Of a stretch of 64,000 bases of DNA, positions 49,129-60,600 are shown in pieces. Every line of letters begins with the position of its first letter. Position 1 is the first letter of the stretch. Below the pieces are notes generated by a model. That model was not told the origin of the DNA and ran no database searches. It worked only from the letters and a program-made list of their open reading frames with translations. This DNA is from Haliclystus octoradiatus. Lineage: Eukaryota > Cnidaria > Staurozoa > Stauromedusae > Haliclystidae. The position numbers and the translations under genes were made by a program. Location of the stretch: contig OU744453.1 of assembly GCA_916610825.1 (NCBI GenBank), forward strand, positions 12,419,826 to 12,483,825, in the 5' to 3' direction.

Positions 49129-49356
49129 TATACAGATACAGGATTATATTTACATCGTCACTAATTCTGAAGATGGCATGGTAGTAATAAAACGTGGAAT
49201 TTATTACTCAAATACTGATGCCAAGGCTCTTTTGAAGGCTGAATTATTTTATTTCAATTTGAAGGGTATGAAATCAGGTGTAATTTATTATAATACGGCG
49301 TTCGTATTTCAGATTAACCGTTCAAAGTCCCAGTTGCTATAAAGACACACACGGTC

Positions 49357-50132
49357 ATGAGGTTATATCTGGTTTTGGTGATAACCGTGTTGGTCATTGA
49401 ATTATTTTCACAAGAGGTTGAATCGCAAGGATGTGGGGCTCTCAGATTCAGAGGATGCAAGAAGACTGCGAATTCAAATTTTGCAAGAAAGGTACTGATC
49501 ATATTCCATTCCTAGGTTAATCAAAGACCCTCACTCAACTGTCTTGATTACAAGCAGGTGTTGGAAATCAATTTGTTTTCAGAAGTGGATTTATTTGTAA
49601 CTTCTTGCGGAAAATTTAATGTATAGGTCGATGTATAGAGCTTAAATTCTAGCATTTGAAGTGCCATCAAATTGGTCCTTGGGCTGGGTAGGCATATGAT
49701 TTTTCAATATATTTATAAGGGAACATGCCCTCTTGTTAGTGCATCTACTATCATTAGCAATACATTACTGAATACTGATACATAATTGTATTGAAAAGAA
49801 GTGCAGTGCAAGGAAGCAAGTGATTTAATCATAGCCTTTCTGATTTAAAGTATTTTATTTTTAAATAATTTTTCAATTTTTACATAATATTTTCAAATTT
49901 TTTAATTATTCAGAAATCATCCAATCAACAAATTAATGATCAGGAATTTGAGGAATATAACATAATTGAAGAAACAGATTCCCCTACAGAAGATCATGAA
50001 TATCTTGATTTTGAAAACAAATCATCTTACGGAGAGGAAAATACAGACACAGAGGTTGACAGCACATCGTCATACGAGGAAGAAAATAGTGACAGAGAAC
50101 TTGTTGATTGGTTAAATAATTTCAAATATTAA
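49357..50132 (+). CDS. secreted cysteine-loop peptide precursor, gene A (two exons)
   Basis: The exons are 49357-49491 and 49914-50132, joined in phase 0 (AAG|GTACTG ... TTATTCAG|AAA), giving a 117-residue product. Residues 1-23 are a signal peptide ('LYLVLVITVLVIELF', predicted cut at VES|Q). The next block is QGCGALRFRGCKK (24-36), followed by a basic stretch to residue 45. Exon 2 (72 residues) is strongly acidic, with runs of Glu/Asp and no Cys. If processed at Lys-Lys, the product would be an N-terminal pyroglutamate peptide closed by a Cys26-Cys34 bridge; if not, a cationic peptide of about 22 residues. Signal peptide, basic peptide, then anionic tail is the layout of known ascidian antimicrobial peptide precursors, while a Cys-loop peptide directly after the signal recalls vasopressin-type hormones. 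I recognise no described family. Gene B encodes a close relative of the peptide. Confidence 0.75.
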
Positions 50133-50152
50133 ATAATGATGTAATAATCCAC

Positions 50153-50158
50153 AATAAA
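50153..50158 (+). terminator. polyadenylation signal of gene A
   Basis: AATAAA lies 21 bases after the gene A stop codon, supporting 49914-50132 as the terminal exon. Confidence 0.6.
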
Positions 50159-51200
50159 TTAACTTACAATCCATATGTATCATAGTAAAATTAGTTATAA
50201 GAATCAAATAACTAGGTGAATATATTTTGAACTAAATAATATTATAATCAATACAAGGTTGTTAATTTGTTATTTTATGTAGCTTGGTATGCATAATACT
50301 GGTGCGTAGTCTATAAAAGCAGAATGCAACAATAGTATGATAGATAGATATAATATTGACCATTTTATAAAACACAATATCAGATGAATTACGTGATACT
50401 CAATTCTGATTGACTTTCACTTCTGTGTGATGCCGATATTGATGGTTAGGAAAGTGATATAAAGTATATAAACGCTTTCTAATCATGAAAATGAAGCTTA
50501 GCCAGTCAACAGTTCTGTATAATCACCGGGAAATCATTCTAATCATACGTATATCATCTCAATTTACAAAGAGTTTTTATTTTATTCATATTATATTAAC
50601 GCATTTGTTACCAAATATATACTATAATCTGTTTTTTGCCTCTCACCTATCTCAAGTGACCATACATTAGCATTAACCACTTTAACCTGTTTTTACGACC
50701 ACCCTATTGTTAATGACCATGTCATTATTTCTCTAGAATACTCACCTGCCTATATCTTCAGTGATGTAATTTATTAGAAGCTATACATAATTCAACGAAG
50801 CTATTTAAATGATGATTCAAGTCAGTATACAATCTATACTTGGAGGATACAGATGATCAATGGTACGAAGATTATAATAATATCTTCAACATATAAATGA
50901 CTTGATAATCTAAGAATTAATTCAAAAATACGATTATAGATCCAAGATCAATGGTAGCTCAACAATAGACCTGCGCCACATGCCCCTGTACTTCACTTTA
51001 CCTGCAATCGCTTCATATAGGATGTAGCGGAATAGTTGACCTTGTAGGGTTAGGCTAGCTCAAGAAGCAGTCAATCTGAAGATACAATTACAGCCCCAAA
51101 ACATAGTTGTGACGAAGCTTTAACTCAGCAGGTCATTCCTTATTCAGATTCACAAAGTACCACTCATCTTGACGTCAGCGCACAATCTCCTAAAATACGT
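50159..51200. other. intergenic stretch, nothing recognised
   Basis: AT-rich DNA without a supportable feature. Confidence 0.45.
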
Positions 51201-51500
51201 ACTATTTCTGGGAACTGGACTAGTCTAAGTGAAGCTGAACGTCCCTTTGTGCGTTGAACCAAAATCTCAACATACACAATGATATAATCAATTTCTGTTC
51301 TCTTGCTTTTATTGGCCTTTTTCCAAAGTCATTACGCAGGTCAATCCTTGAAAGAGCACATTCTACCCATCAGTGTATACATTCCGCCCAATGTTTTTTT
51401 GCTAAAAGTGTTTGGTGGCCAGGCAAGGCTAGTGACATAGACCGCTATGTATCTTTTGGAAAGTAATCAAATTGGCAATGCCCCTGTATATTCAAATTTA
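51200..51500 (+). pseudogene. gypsy-type integrase zinc-finger relic
   Basis: The frame reads 'LFPKSLRRSILERAHSTHQCI' and 'VWWPGKASDIDRYVSF', the His2Cys2 region at the start of Ty3/gypsy integrases. A stop lies near 51256, and the second Cys pair is lost. It is unlike the intact element at 24099-28457 in detail, so it is a separate old insertion. Confidence 0.6.
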
Positions 51501-52400
51501 GCGGAGGGACAAACAGTTAGGACTTGCCCCTCGCCTGGTGCATCATCATCCATCAGTAGCCTTGACCCAGCTGCTGCCAACATATCTCAACCTCATTTAT
51601 CAATATTACTGTACTTTTATCGAGAATTGCTAATTATCCAAGTCGTTTCCGTTATCGTGATAGATAAATAAATAAATGATAAATAAATGATACATAAATG
51701 ATAAATAAATAAACAATTTATTTAATTCTAAGTAAAAGGAAGTTGTTGTTTTAGGTAACTATATTACTGTAATCAAATTTGTATTGGTTGCTTTATGTTA
51801 GCCTCGCGTTCGTGTAGTATATATATACGTGACTGTTTTTGATTAAAATATACAAGATTCTATCATGTCTCGTGTTATAGCCATTTCGCATACTTTCATT
51901 TTCCTATGACAGTAAACACTACTCTACTAATTTGGCCTTTCCCCTATGACTTTTATTTGCAGTTTCTCCCTGGCTATAGAGAAAGACCTTTTCTTCTTGA
52001 CTTCGTACAGATATATGGCCGATTTGCTGTACCAAGTTTTAATGCAGTCAGATATGACCCCGATATGATCGATTTTCTATAGCTGATGGCTGAATTGTCA
52101 CAAAATAATTATCCATGATGGTAGATCGTAGAGAATTTTCAGAAAAAAACCATTATTCAACTGTTATTTAATTATATTCTAGAAATTAATCTAAATAATT
52201 TATAATTTTACAGGCTTTATACATTTGTAATGCTTTAATAATTTTCTTTATCTCTTTGCATATTTGTAAGTTAAATTCAGATGAAAAATGTTTACATTGG
52301 ACTTTAACAATACTCTGTTGTAAATAGTATACATGTAACATCATTCCATGGTATATTTATGGTTTGTTCAATTTATCTTTGCATTTCAAGTAATACATTA

Positions 52401-52688
52401 TCATGATAGCAATTCTGATAGTAAATCTTCTTCGATACGTTCAATTTCCTTTTTTCTGATTTCTTCTCTCGATTTTCCTCTTGCCAAATTCAACCTGAAT
52501 GTATTTTTCCTCTGAGAATCAAGAACAAATGGAAAGTTATTACATATACTCTGCTTGCATTTCATTTTCAAATCGGGTGTATCGAATTTTGTTGCCAAGG
52601 CAGTGTTACCATTACCATCCTTCAGCAAGTAGGTCAGTTTGCCGAAAATACTATACATGTCTGCATAACTCAAAACTGATAAGTCAAA
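52401..52688 (-). CDS. unassigned 3' exon candidate (possible second exon of gene B)
   Basis: Read on the minus strand, a frame open from 52688 to the stop at 52401 gives 95 residues, with a highly charged end ('KSREEIRKKEIERIEEDLL') and two Cys ('KCKQSIC'). It is the most credible coding stretch on this strand below gene B. An AG at 52690-52689 would put it in phase 0 with the gene B donor (intron about 1.8 kb), but the pyrimidine tract there is poor. Better acceptors nearby (TATCAG, ATGCAG) are in another phase. I do not recognise the protein. No canonical AATAAA follows closely. Confidence 0.3.
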   Translation of the reverse strand, partial: FDLSVLSYADMYSIFGKLTYLLKDGNGNTALATKFDTPDLKMKCKQSICNNFPFVLDSQRKNTFRLNLARGKSREEIRKKEIERIEEDLLSELLS

Positions 52689-54210
52689 CTTATTATTGCG
52701 CGAGTGACAGCATATGTAGGGTAATTTCTTTTATCTATACTGCCATGGATCTTTGATGAGAGTATAAAAAAGATCAGGAGATTCCCAATTACGTAAGTTA
52801 TATTCTGATATAGCCAGCAATGTTGACAGTATCGCCCTATCTAATTAGGCTATTGTACCAGAACCATCTATTTACAAGATTTGGGACACTCTTTCGTGTG
52901 CCGCTCTCAGCTCCAATTGGAAAGATGCCAGTGACGTGATTTTATGGACGCCATTTTTGTTCCGTCGAATCCAGACTTACGAAATTTGAACAAAGCGAGC
53001 GAAAATAATACCGTGAAAATCGAAAAAACGTTTTGTTCAAAAGTAAAAACTTGTTTTCAATGGAACGAAAATGGCGTTCTTCGAGCCCCCAAAGTTGCGT
53101 GTCCAAACATTTGTAAATAGATGACTTTGTACCGTACCACTCGTATGGTTAGTAGAAAATGATCGCTTTTAGAGTGATGATTATACAGCAAATGCTCAGT
53201 ACTGATACAAATTATATCATGTTCATAAATGAATACAAATAATCTATAGGGCCTACCATACTGATTATTATTAAACCTTTCCAATAGTCTATATAGATAT
53301 GATTGGTTGAAATTTTTCACGCTATAATAATGGTACATACATTACCCTGTAAAAGGATATCAGTTTTTCATTAATTATCAAATAGACCAGATGTTTATAA
53401 TAACCAGTAAAACCATTTGCGTAATTAAAATCAAGAGAGATATATAATAATCTTTAATTAGGCCATTCAATGAAGAATCAATTTAATCCACTGAATCTCC
53501 TATCAGATGGGATCGATCCGCTTGTGGCTCACGATATCATTTATTACCATTGTATGTAATGATTGAAATTTCATCATTAAGCGATCTCCAAGGGAGAGTT
53601 TTCAGTTTGTATCTATACAGGTGTTGTTGATATTTTATCCTTGGGGATTTTTCATGCACAGCATAATATATATATATATATATGAGAAATTTCCTTAAGA
53701 CCCCGACACCAATGCATGCGTCTGATTATGTAGGTAGTTCAATATTATGTTAATGCTACATAACGTATTTTATGCATGATGTATTATGGTTAAATGAAAA
53801 AGGAAGATATATTGATGATGAATAATGCAGAATCATTCATAAATTATCAGAGAAAGTATATTTGGATTAATTGAATGTATTCGACAACAATAACTTTGAA
53901 CAGAGAAAAATGGGTGAGGTCAAAATATACTTTCAAATACCTCCTTAAAAATCATTTATAAGAAAATAACTTATTATGTTATAAATCCTCTATAATTACC
54001 CTTTATTACTACTGATATTAACTTTCCCTTGAATTTTAATAATCAATTCTTTGAAAGAAAGTTGTTTCTAATTTTAACGATTGTATTTATAAATAAATGA
54101 TGATCATGATACATAGTTTTCTAATACCGTAATCTTTATTTTACTTTCAAAAAAATGTTACGTTACTGAATAATGTGAATATATATATATAAGGTTGTTA
54201 TTTAAGAAAA

Positions 54211-54478
54211 GTGGTCCCAAACATAATTATGAATCAGTATTCTACAGATTTTTAACATCTGAAAACCTACTGAATAGGCTACTGAATTATAGCTTCTCTT
54301 AGCTTTCAAATTTTAAGGTGCGATTCAGTAGTTTTTCAGTAGAATGAAAAGATCCTAGATATATTTAAGTGTCTGGTGAACTTCAGCATGGTTTCAGAAC
54401 CCAATCTCATTCCAGGTTTTCTAGAAGGTTTTCAGTAGCGATTCAGTATTTCCAAGATTCATAGTGGTATGATCCCAT
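54211..54478. mobile_element. MITE-like element in the gene B intron
   Basis: The approximate inverted ends are 'GTGGTCCCAAACATAATTATGAATC' and, on the opposite strand, 'AATGGGATCATACCACTATGAATC'. The interior repeats 'ATTCAGTAG/CTACTGAAT' blocks in both orientations. No coding. It lies directly after the splice donor of gene B. Confidence 0.4.
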
Positions 54479-54498
54479 TATTAACAGTGTGTACTCAC

Positions 54499-54627
54499 CC
54501 CTTGTACAGATTTCTTACATCCACGGTACCGCATTGTGCATCCTTGAGCTTCAACAGATGCATCTAATAGACAGTTCGCAATCAATATAATCATTACAAG
54601 AGACGTTAAAGATAAATGACTAGCCAT
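54499..54627 (-). CDS. secreted cysteine-loop peptide precursor, gene B, first exon
   Basis: The ATG is at 54627, with 43 codons to a phase-0 donor (CAAGGG|GTGAGT, GT at 54498-54497). The first 27 residues are a signal peptide ('LTSLVMIILIANCLL', cut predicted at VEA|Q), followed at once by QGCTMRYRGCKK (28-39) and SVQG. It matches gene A: Gln-Gly-Cys, a loop of six (A: seven) residues ending Arg-aromatic-Arg-Gly, Cys, Lys-Lys, and the same exon end and phase. A TATA box stands about 105 bases upstream. The second exon is not certain; the best candidate is 52688-52401. Two independent signal peptides ending exactly before QGC argue that this is coding and not chance. Confidence 0.65.
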
Positions 54628-54732
54628 TATGATATTGTATGTTTAAAATTCGAGACGTTTTAACAGGACAGTCCACTGCAGATATACCTCATAGATGAAT
54701 TGATCGTTTACTGTTGATTCTGGATTTATTCC

Positions 54733-54739
54733 GTTTATA
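54733..54739 (-). promoter_or_regulatory. TATA box of gene B
   Basis: TATAAAC reads on the minus strand from 54739 to 54733. Transcription would start near 54708, about 80 bases before the ATG. A CACGTG E-box lies at 54771-54776. Confidence 0.5.
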
Positions 54740-55424
54740 AATTAATGTATGTCTGCGCAGGTGTATCAACCACGTGTTATCATGACCGTGGCTAAATGAT
54801 TGCTTGCATTGAATGGACACGTCCTACAGTATTCTTTGATGCTATTGACGAATGTAATCAGTTAACTTCATATTGACAAAACGGTGGGAATAATTGATAT
54901 TGATATTACTCATTAACATACGTGTAAAACTCGCCATCGTTTTATGTGCAAAACCAATACATTGACATAACATTTAATGTCTCCTATAGATAGGTGACAT
55001 AGGCACAATTATAGGGGTATGGCTTTCTGTTGACATTAATTTTATCTATATCCGATTCAATCTCTCGTAAATACTTAGTTTCGAAGCTGTGCCGGATGCT
55101 CTTTTCCTCGTGGAAAGGGGTGGATCTAATATTGGTATTGTATATTATCAATTACTCAAATCATAACATCATGGCAGTATAGGAAAGGACCGATCCAGTA
55201 CTAAAACTATGGATTCATTTTGATGCAGATCACGCATGCGCGAAAACAATCTGCCAGTTGCCTTGGTAGCATCACATATAGCAATAAGCTAGAAAATATA
55301 CTATACTACATAGTCATACAAGTGCTCCTGGCCATAATGAAGCAGTGATTTTTACTCAGTCCCGTCTATTACTAACCATCTATGTGATACGGTATGGAAA
55401 GATTCAGATGGATTTGACTCATGC

Positions 55425-56050
55425 CCTGTTTACAAGGAAGGGGATGATCCTACCTACTATGATCTTCATACCTGGTTTCGTATTTCAGTTTACAAGGGAT
55501 CTTCATAGCAGCTAGGATCATCCTATTGCTCTGGTAGGATGTCCTACCTACCAGGAAGATATCTTTCCTTGTAAACGGAACAGCTAGGATCATCCTACCA
55601 ATTGGGCAAGACAGAGCGTTTTTTCCGAATTGTGGTTCTTAGTCCCTTTCACTGCTTGTAATATTTCCATGTTTAAATTTTTCATTGTTGTCAAAAAAAT
55701 TGAGATTTCTTCTTTTAACGAATATGGCAAATTTATATCCCAAATTGTTTATAATTTTAGACTATTGGTCTGCTTTATCAAAAGATAAGGATTTCAATTA
55801 GAGAGAGTCTCAGGTGATTGACAGGTGAATTCGATCTTGCTAAATAAAACCTAGTATCACCATGATCACTATTATCATAACATAAGGCGTCACGTCCAGG
55901 TCATGTCCATGCTTGTAAACATAAACAGATAGGAAGATCCTACATGCTAGGATGATCACATTGAGTAGAGTTGTACCCCCTTGGAAACACTCAATAGGGT
56001 GATCATATATGGCAGGATGATCCTAACAATCCCACCTTCTTTTAAACAGA
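55425..56050. repeat. cluster of short palindromic repeats (GTTTACAAGG / AGGATGATCCTA)
   Basis: 'CTGTTTACAAGGAAGGGGATGATCCTA' near 55426 is mirrored by 'CTTTCCTTGTAAACGGAACAG' near 55566. Between them 'TAGGATCATCCTA' recurs. A second, more decayed set lies at 55905-56050. Probably two small inverted-repeat elements. No coding. Confidence 0.55.
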
Positions 56051-56321
56051 CGACCCTTGCAAAAAGAACTGCAGATACGCTATCACTGCGCCTTGTCACG
56101 GAAAACCTGCAATGAATATCAGCTGGATTTGAATATGGGAGTGGTCAACTATTTCTGTTTCTTCTTGTTAGCTCTAAAACCATAGCAATTTTTAAAAACA
56201 ATATAGATAATATTGATTTATCACGTTTTTGCAAAATTTTTAAATAGTATAATCATTAATCATGTAACTGTTAAATAAATTTTTTATAACTTCAAAGTTT
56301 TTTCGAGGCTGAATGTAAGAA

Positions 56322-56531
56322 TGTGTGTATGTATGTATGTATGTATGTATGTATGTATGTATGTATGTATGTATGTATGTATGTATGTATGTATGTATGT
56401 ATGTATGTATGTATGTATGTATGTATGTATGTATGTATGTATGTATGTATGTATGTATGTATGTATGTATGTATGTATGTATGTATGTATGTATGTATGT
56501 ATGTATGTATGTATGTATGGCTGTATGTATG
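56322..56531. repeat. (ATGT)n microsatellite, about 210 bp
   Basis: More than 50 near-perfect copies of ATGT, broken once by GGCTGT near 56519. Long open frames in several phases across it are artefacts of the repeat. Confidence 0.95.
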
Positions 56532-56532
56532 T

Positions 56533-56626
56533 GAGAATGGAATTGTTTCAAATTCCCTATATTTGCCTGTCAAAATTCTCATTTTTATTTTTGACAAAAT
56601 AAATCAATCAATCAGTCAATCAATAT
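56533..56626 (+). mobile_element. short LINE/SINE 3' tail with (AATC)n
   Basis: A short segment ending 'TTGACAAAATAAATCAATCAATCAGTCAATCAAT' in a tetranucleotide tail, typical of a 3' end of a non-LTR element. Nothing coding remains. Confidence 0.4.
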
Positions 56627-57043
56627 TAAAAGGGGGATTTTATATCTGAGAAAATTTCAGAAAAAATATACAATTAAAAAGGTTTGAAATATATTTTGTT
56701 TACAGAGCATTTGACGTACAGAGCGTTTGATCAATGTTATGATTTGATAAATTTTTAAGATTTCTTCTTTGCTGCTTTTGAAATGCTGCTTTTAAATGGA
56801 CTTTTGTTGTAGGGTAACATGCTATATATGTATATAAGAATGTTGCCATTCTTATGATATCTGTATAGTTCGACTGTGAGCGCATCACATAGTTTGTAGC
56901 ATAAATGATCCTTCAGCTAAATTTTATTGGCATAAAAATCTTCATAATTATTATTACATGCAAGATATAATCACATATTTTGCGCATAGAATTTTAATTA
57001 ATTGTAATATAAATCACAGTGAAGATTGACATGGATCAGATTA

Positions 57044-57168
57044 GGGGCCATACATAAAGTATGTACTCTGTGGATGGGGGATTGGGGGTCATGGTCATTT
57101 TAAAAGCGTACAGCTGATTACGTACAATAAGCGTACATTTACTGGGTACGTAATTAATGTATGGCTCC
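57044..57168. mobile_element. PIF/Harbinger-like MITE
   Basis: 125 bp with inverted ends GGGGCCATACATAAAGTA and, on the opposite strand, GGAGCCATACATTAATTA. TTA flanks both sides (57041-57043, 57169-57171), the usual Harbinger target. No coding. Confidence 0.7.
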
Positions 57169-57576
57169 TTATTCAGATTCATAAAAAAATGATGAGAGCT
57201 GATCCGATCAAAGAAACCATCATGTAGTTATAGCATTCGTTGATCTATTAGATCTACTACTGATGCCAATATGATATTTTTATAATACTCTGTAATACCA
57301 TATGATAAATAACATCTTTCTATAAACAAGGAAATAAAAATAAATATCAAACCAAAAAAAATACGCTATATATATGATATGTATGTTAACAATAAATACT
57401 TTTGAATTTTATATGTTTCTTTTAAATAATTCTATTATATTTGTCTATCAATAATTATGCTAAATTATATCTTTGGGTTTATATGGCAGGATCATTTTCA
57501 ATATAATGTTTTGATTTTCATAACATTGTCATTCTACTTGCAAAATGTCTCCAATCAAGTCCAGTAGCTTTTTAAA

Positions 57577-57582
57577 TTTATT
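57577..57582 (-). terminator. polyadenylation signal of gene C
   Basis: AATAAA on the minus strand, 29 bases after the stop codon that ends the exon 58090-57611. Confidence 0.6.
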
Positions 57583-57610
57583 GTCTTATTATTCATATTA
57601 GCTTTTGTAT

Positions 57611-60600
57611 TCAGTTACTTGTTACATCAGAGAAATGTTTTTCTAAATTTTCACCCATATTTTGTTGATGTCGATGCTCTTCTACATGAGTTTGTTTCGA
57701 GCTTTCAATTTCTGTACTGACTTCTTCATCAATCCGATGGTTAATCCTTTCAATTGAATTGGTTTCTTCTTGTTTTTCGGTTGTATGATCATTTGTTTTT
57801 GTTGTAGCTAAATTAATAGTATCTGTATTTTGTGAATTTGCTGCCTGCCATAATGTCTTTAATACCCTCATTAAAATTCGTTCTTTTACTGTGATACCAT
57901 TTACATAGGAGTGTTCATATGGGTGTGAACTTGTTCTTCGTTTTTCAGTTATTATGGCTGTTTCGACTGGTAGAGGATTGGCGTATGCTGCTTTGAATTC
58001 TTTATCATTTGTAATTATAGGGTTGGGACCTTCTGCTATACGACCAATTTCAGTTATTGTGATAGCGGTGCTTGAAGGAACGGCTTCAACCTAGAAATAA
58101 GTAATGAAATTTGAAATGGTCAATATTAAAATAGAAACATGTATAAAATGCGTTAATATATTTAGAGAAGGTACAATCCTAACTCCTAGTTAGGATAATT
58201 TATACATTACAAAATGATTAAGAGGCTCATATCAGTTTGATGCAGCCCATTCAATATAATTAGTTGCGAATACAGTAGAATCCGGCAACAGCGATTCCGG
58301 AATTAATTGTATTCTGTCAATAACAGTAAGTCAAAAAGAAATCAGAGAATAGATTTTTATTTGATATAAGAAATTATATTTTGAATTTATAAATATTGTA
58401 ATATTATTCATCGTCAATAACACAGATGTCATTACTCAATTATTAATGCTATTTTGAATCAAAACCGTTTTAAGTTTCATTTATTTAAATCTATATGGAT
58501 AAACCGAGGATAAAGCAATCCAATAAAATCCCACTCCATCGTTATAATATTAGTAAAAATTTTAATATTTATATTGAAAACCTTGGGAAAATAGATATAA
58601 TCTTGTTGAAATAGAAAATCTTGAAAAATCAAAGAGCTTAAAATAACCAGCAGCCTACTAAATCTTTAGATTTCTGTGTGAACTAATAATCAGTGACATT
58701 TCTTGTTATTGCGTTAATTTAAATAGTGAAATCATTTAATTACTCAGCCGTACAATGTCAAACCCATTTATTTTTATATTTTTATATTATATAACGTTTC
58801 AAATTTTCATTTTTCTTAAATCGATAATATAGCCTTATTTGAAAATTCAATCTAGTTGGTTTAAATATTGTAGCCAAATCAACCTGAACCAACCAGTTCA
58901 ATCTAGTTGGTTTAAATATTGTAGCCAAATCAACCTGAACCAACCAGGTATCATAAACAGATGTTTCATGTCACTATTAAATATTTGTAATCTAGGAATT
59001 CTTGTGAGAGTCCATTAATTATGGATTATCTTTACATAGACATTAATGCTCTTCATATTGTTGTGAAAAATCAAATGAAATACTAATAATTAAGTTAAAT
59101 AATATTTGGTCTCTCGTCAGCACTATCTACACATTGCTTGATGAATTCCAAACATATCCTACATGATGTTCGCTGATATGAAGTGACTTAATCGATTAAG
59201 CTTAATCAACGTATGATCCCGGGGGTATGATTGAAAATTATGGGTCACAAAAATTAAAATTTTTATTTAAGTTATGTAATTACAATAACGGCAACTTTAA
59301 ATTAGCCTACTGTACTAAATGATGCATTTCCTCGATATTTCAAATACAATTTTGCGAGTTGAGCCTCACATTATTCTTAACCCGTTCTTAAACTCAGAAT
59401 TTTATGTTTAAGTTATCCGAATTGAATGCGTTCTCTACTAGCTCATGGTAAGTTGGTAGAGCATAAGTATAGTGTATAGTGCGTAGTGGGATGGTATAAA
59501 TGTATTCAAATTACGTAATGAAATGCACTATCGTACAGTATAAAATAGGTGATGTGCCGTTATAGCCGATGTTACATAATCATCATCATCATTTAGTCAG
59601 AAAACCTGATAAGCTACAAACGTTTTTCAACATAAAGTGACGTAATGGACAGTTGTACTGCATCAGTTTATGTTAGCTTGTTTGTAATGTCAGTATTTTG
59701 TTGTTGTTGATAATCAATATGAATTCTACAGTTGTGTTGAATAAGTAACACTCAAAGGCATAAAATTGACCATCGCATTGCGAGCTCAAAGTTAAAAATG
59801 AATGCCATTTCTGAAGCCACGAGTAGTGTGCATTATGCATCCCGTTGGTCAATTTTATGCCGTTAAATGCAGAGTAAGGGTACATTACTTAGAGACAGCT
59901 ACGATTAATTTCAAATGCACGATCTCAAATCATCTTCAGAACTTCAGGCAGTAAAAGAGAGAATTCTAAAATTAGTCAATAGAATTAGAGCCTCGGAATG
60001 AGATCTTAATCAAATTATTCTTATTTTTTGTTACAAATTTAGCCTCAGTGTCTGTTCTATGATTATAATAAAAGCATAAATGAAATTGACTTTAGAAACT
60101 GTTCGAGATAACTAAAGAAAAACTTCATTTTTTCAATCAATACACCCGGGGTGTTCGTTCCATACTTTAGTTGCATAGATGTTTTGGCCATACGTTCAAA
60201 CATTAAAGGCTACCTTTTACAAAATTCTTAAACATATTTTTAGGGTATTCTTTACCATGAACATTTCGTTTTGAGGTATACATTCGAATTTTGGTTAATT
60301 TTTCATTCTATTTTCTCACTTTTTTTACTTTTTAGAGTAATATATGGCCCTAAAAGTATAAAATATATTTGGTGTACCTTTTTTCTATAATGTCTGAAAA
60401 TTTGTTGTGGTCATTCTGCCAATGTCCTATTAGAACGACCCCGTCCGGTGAAGCACAATGAAAGCTACACATGGGCCTATATACATCATACAACTTCAAG
60501 ATTTTATAATTTGCCGCTGTTTTGAGTCTCGTATTAATTCATTTCATTGTTAAAATCCATCTACATAATAAAGTAATTAAAATAAGTCCCAAAAACGAGC

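Noticed and set aside
49076..49342. 88-codon frame just upstream of gene A
   Set aside because: It starts inside a MITE and overlaps the expected leader of gene A.
56240..56649. Long open frames of repeating Tyr-Ile-His-Thr or Met-Tyr-Val-Cys residues on both strands
   Set aside because: They are translations of the (ATGT)n microsatellite and have no gene signals.
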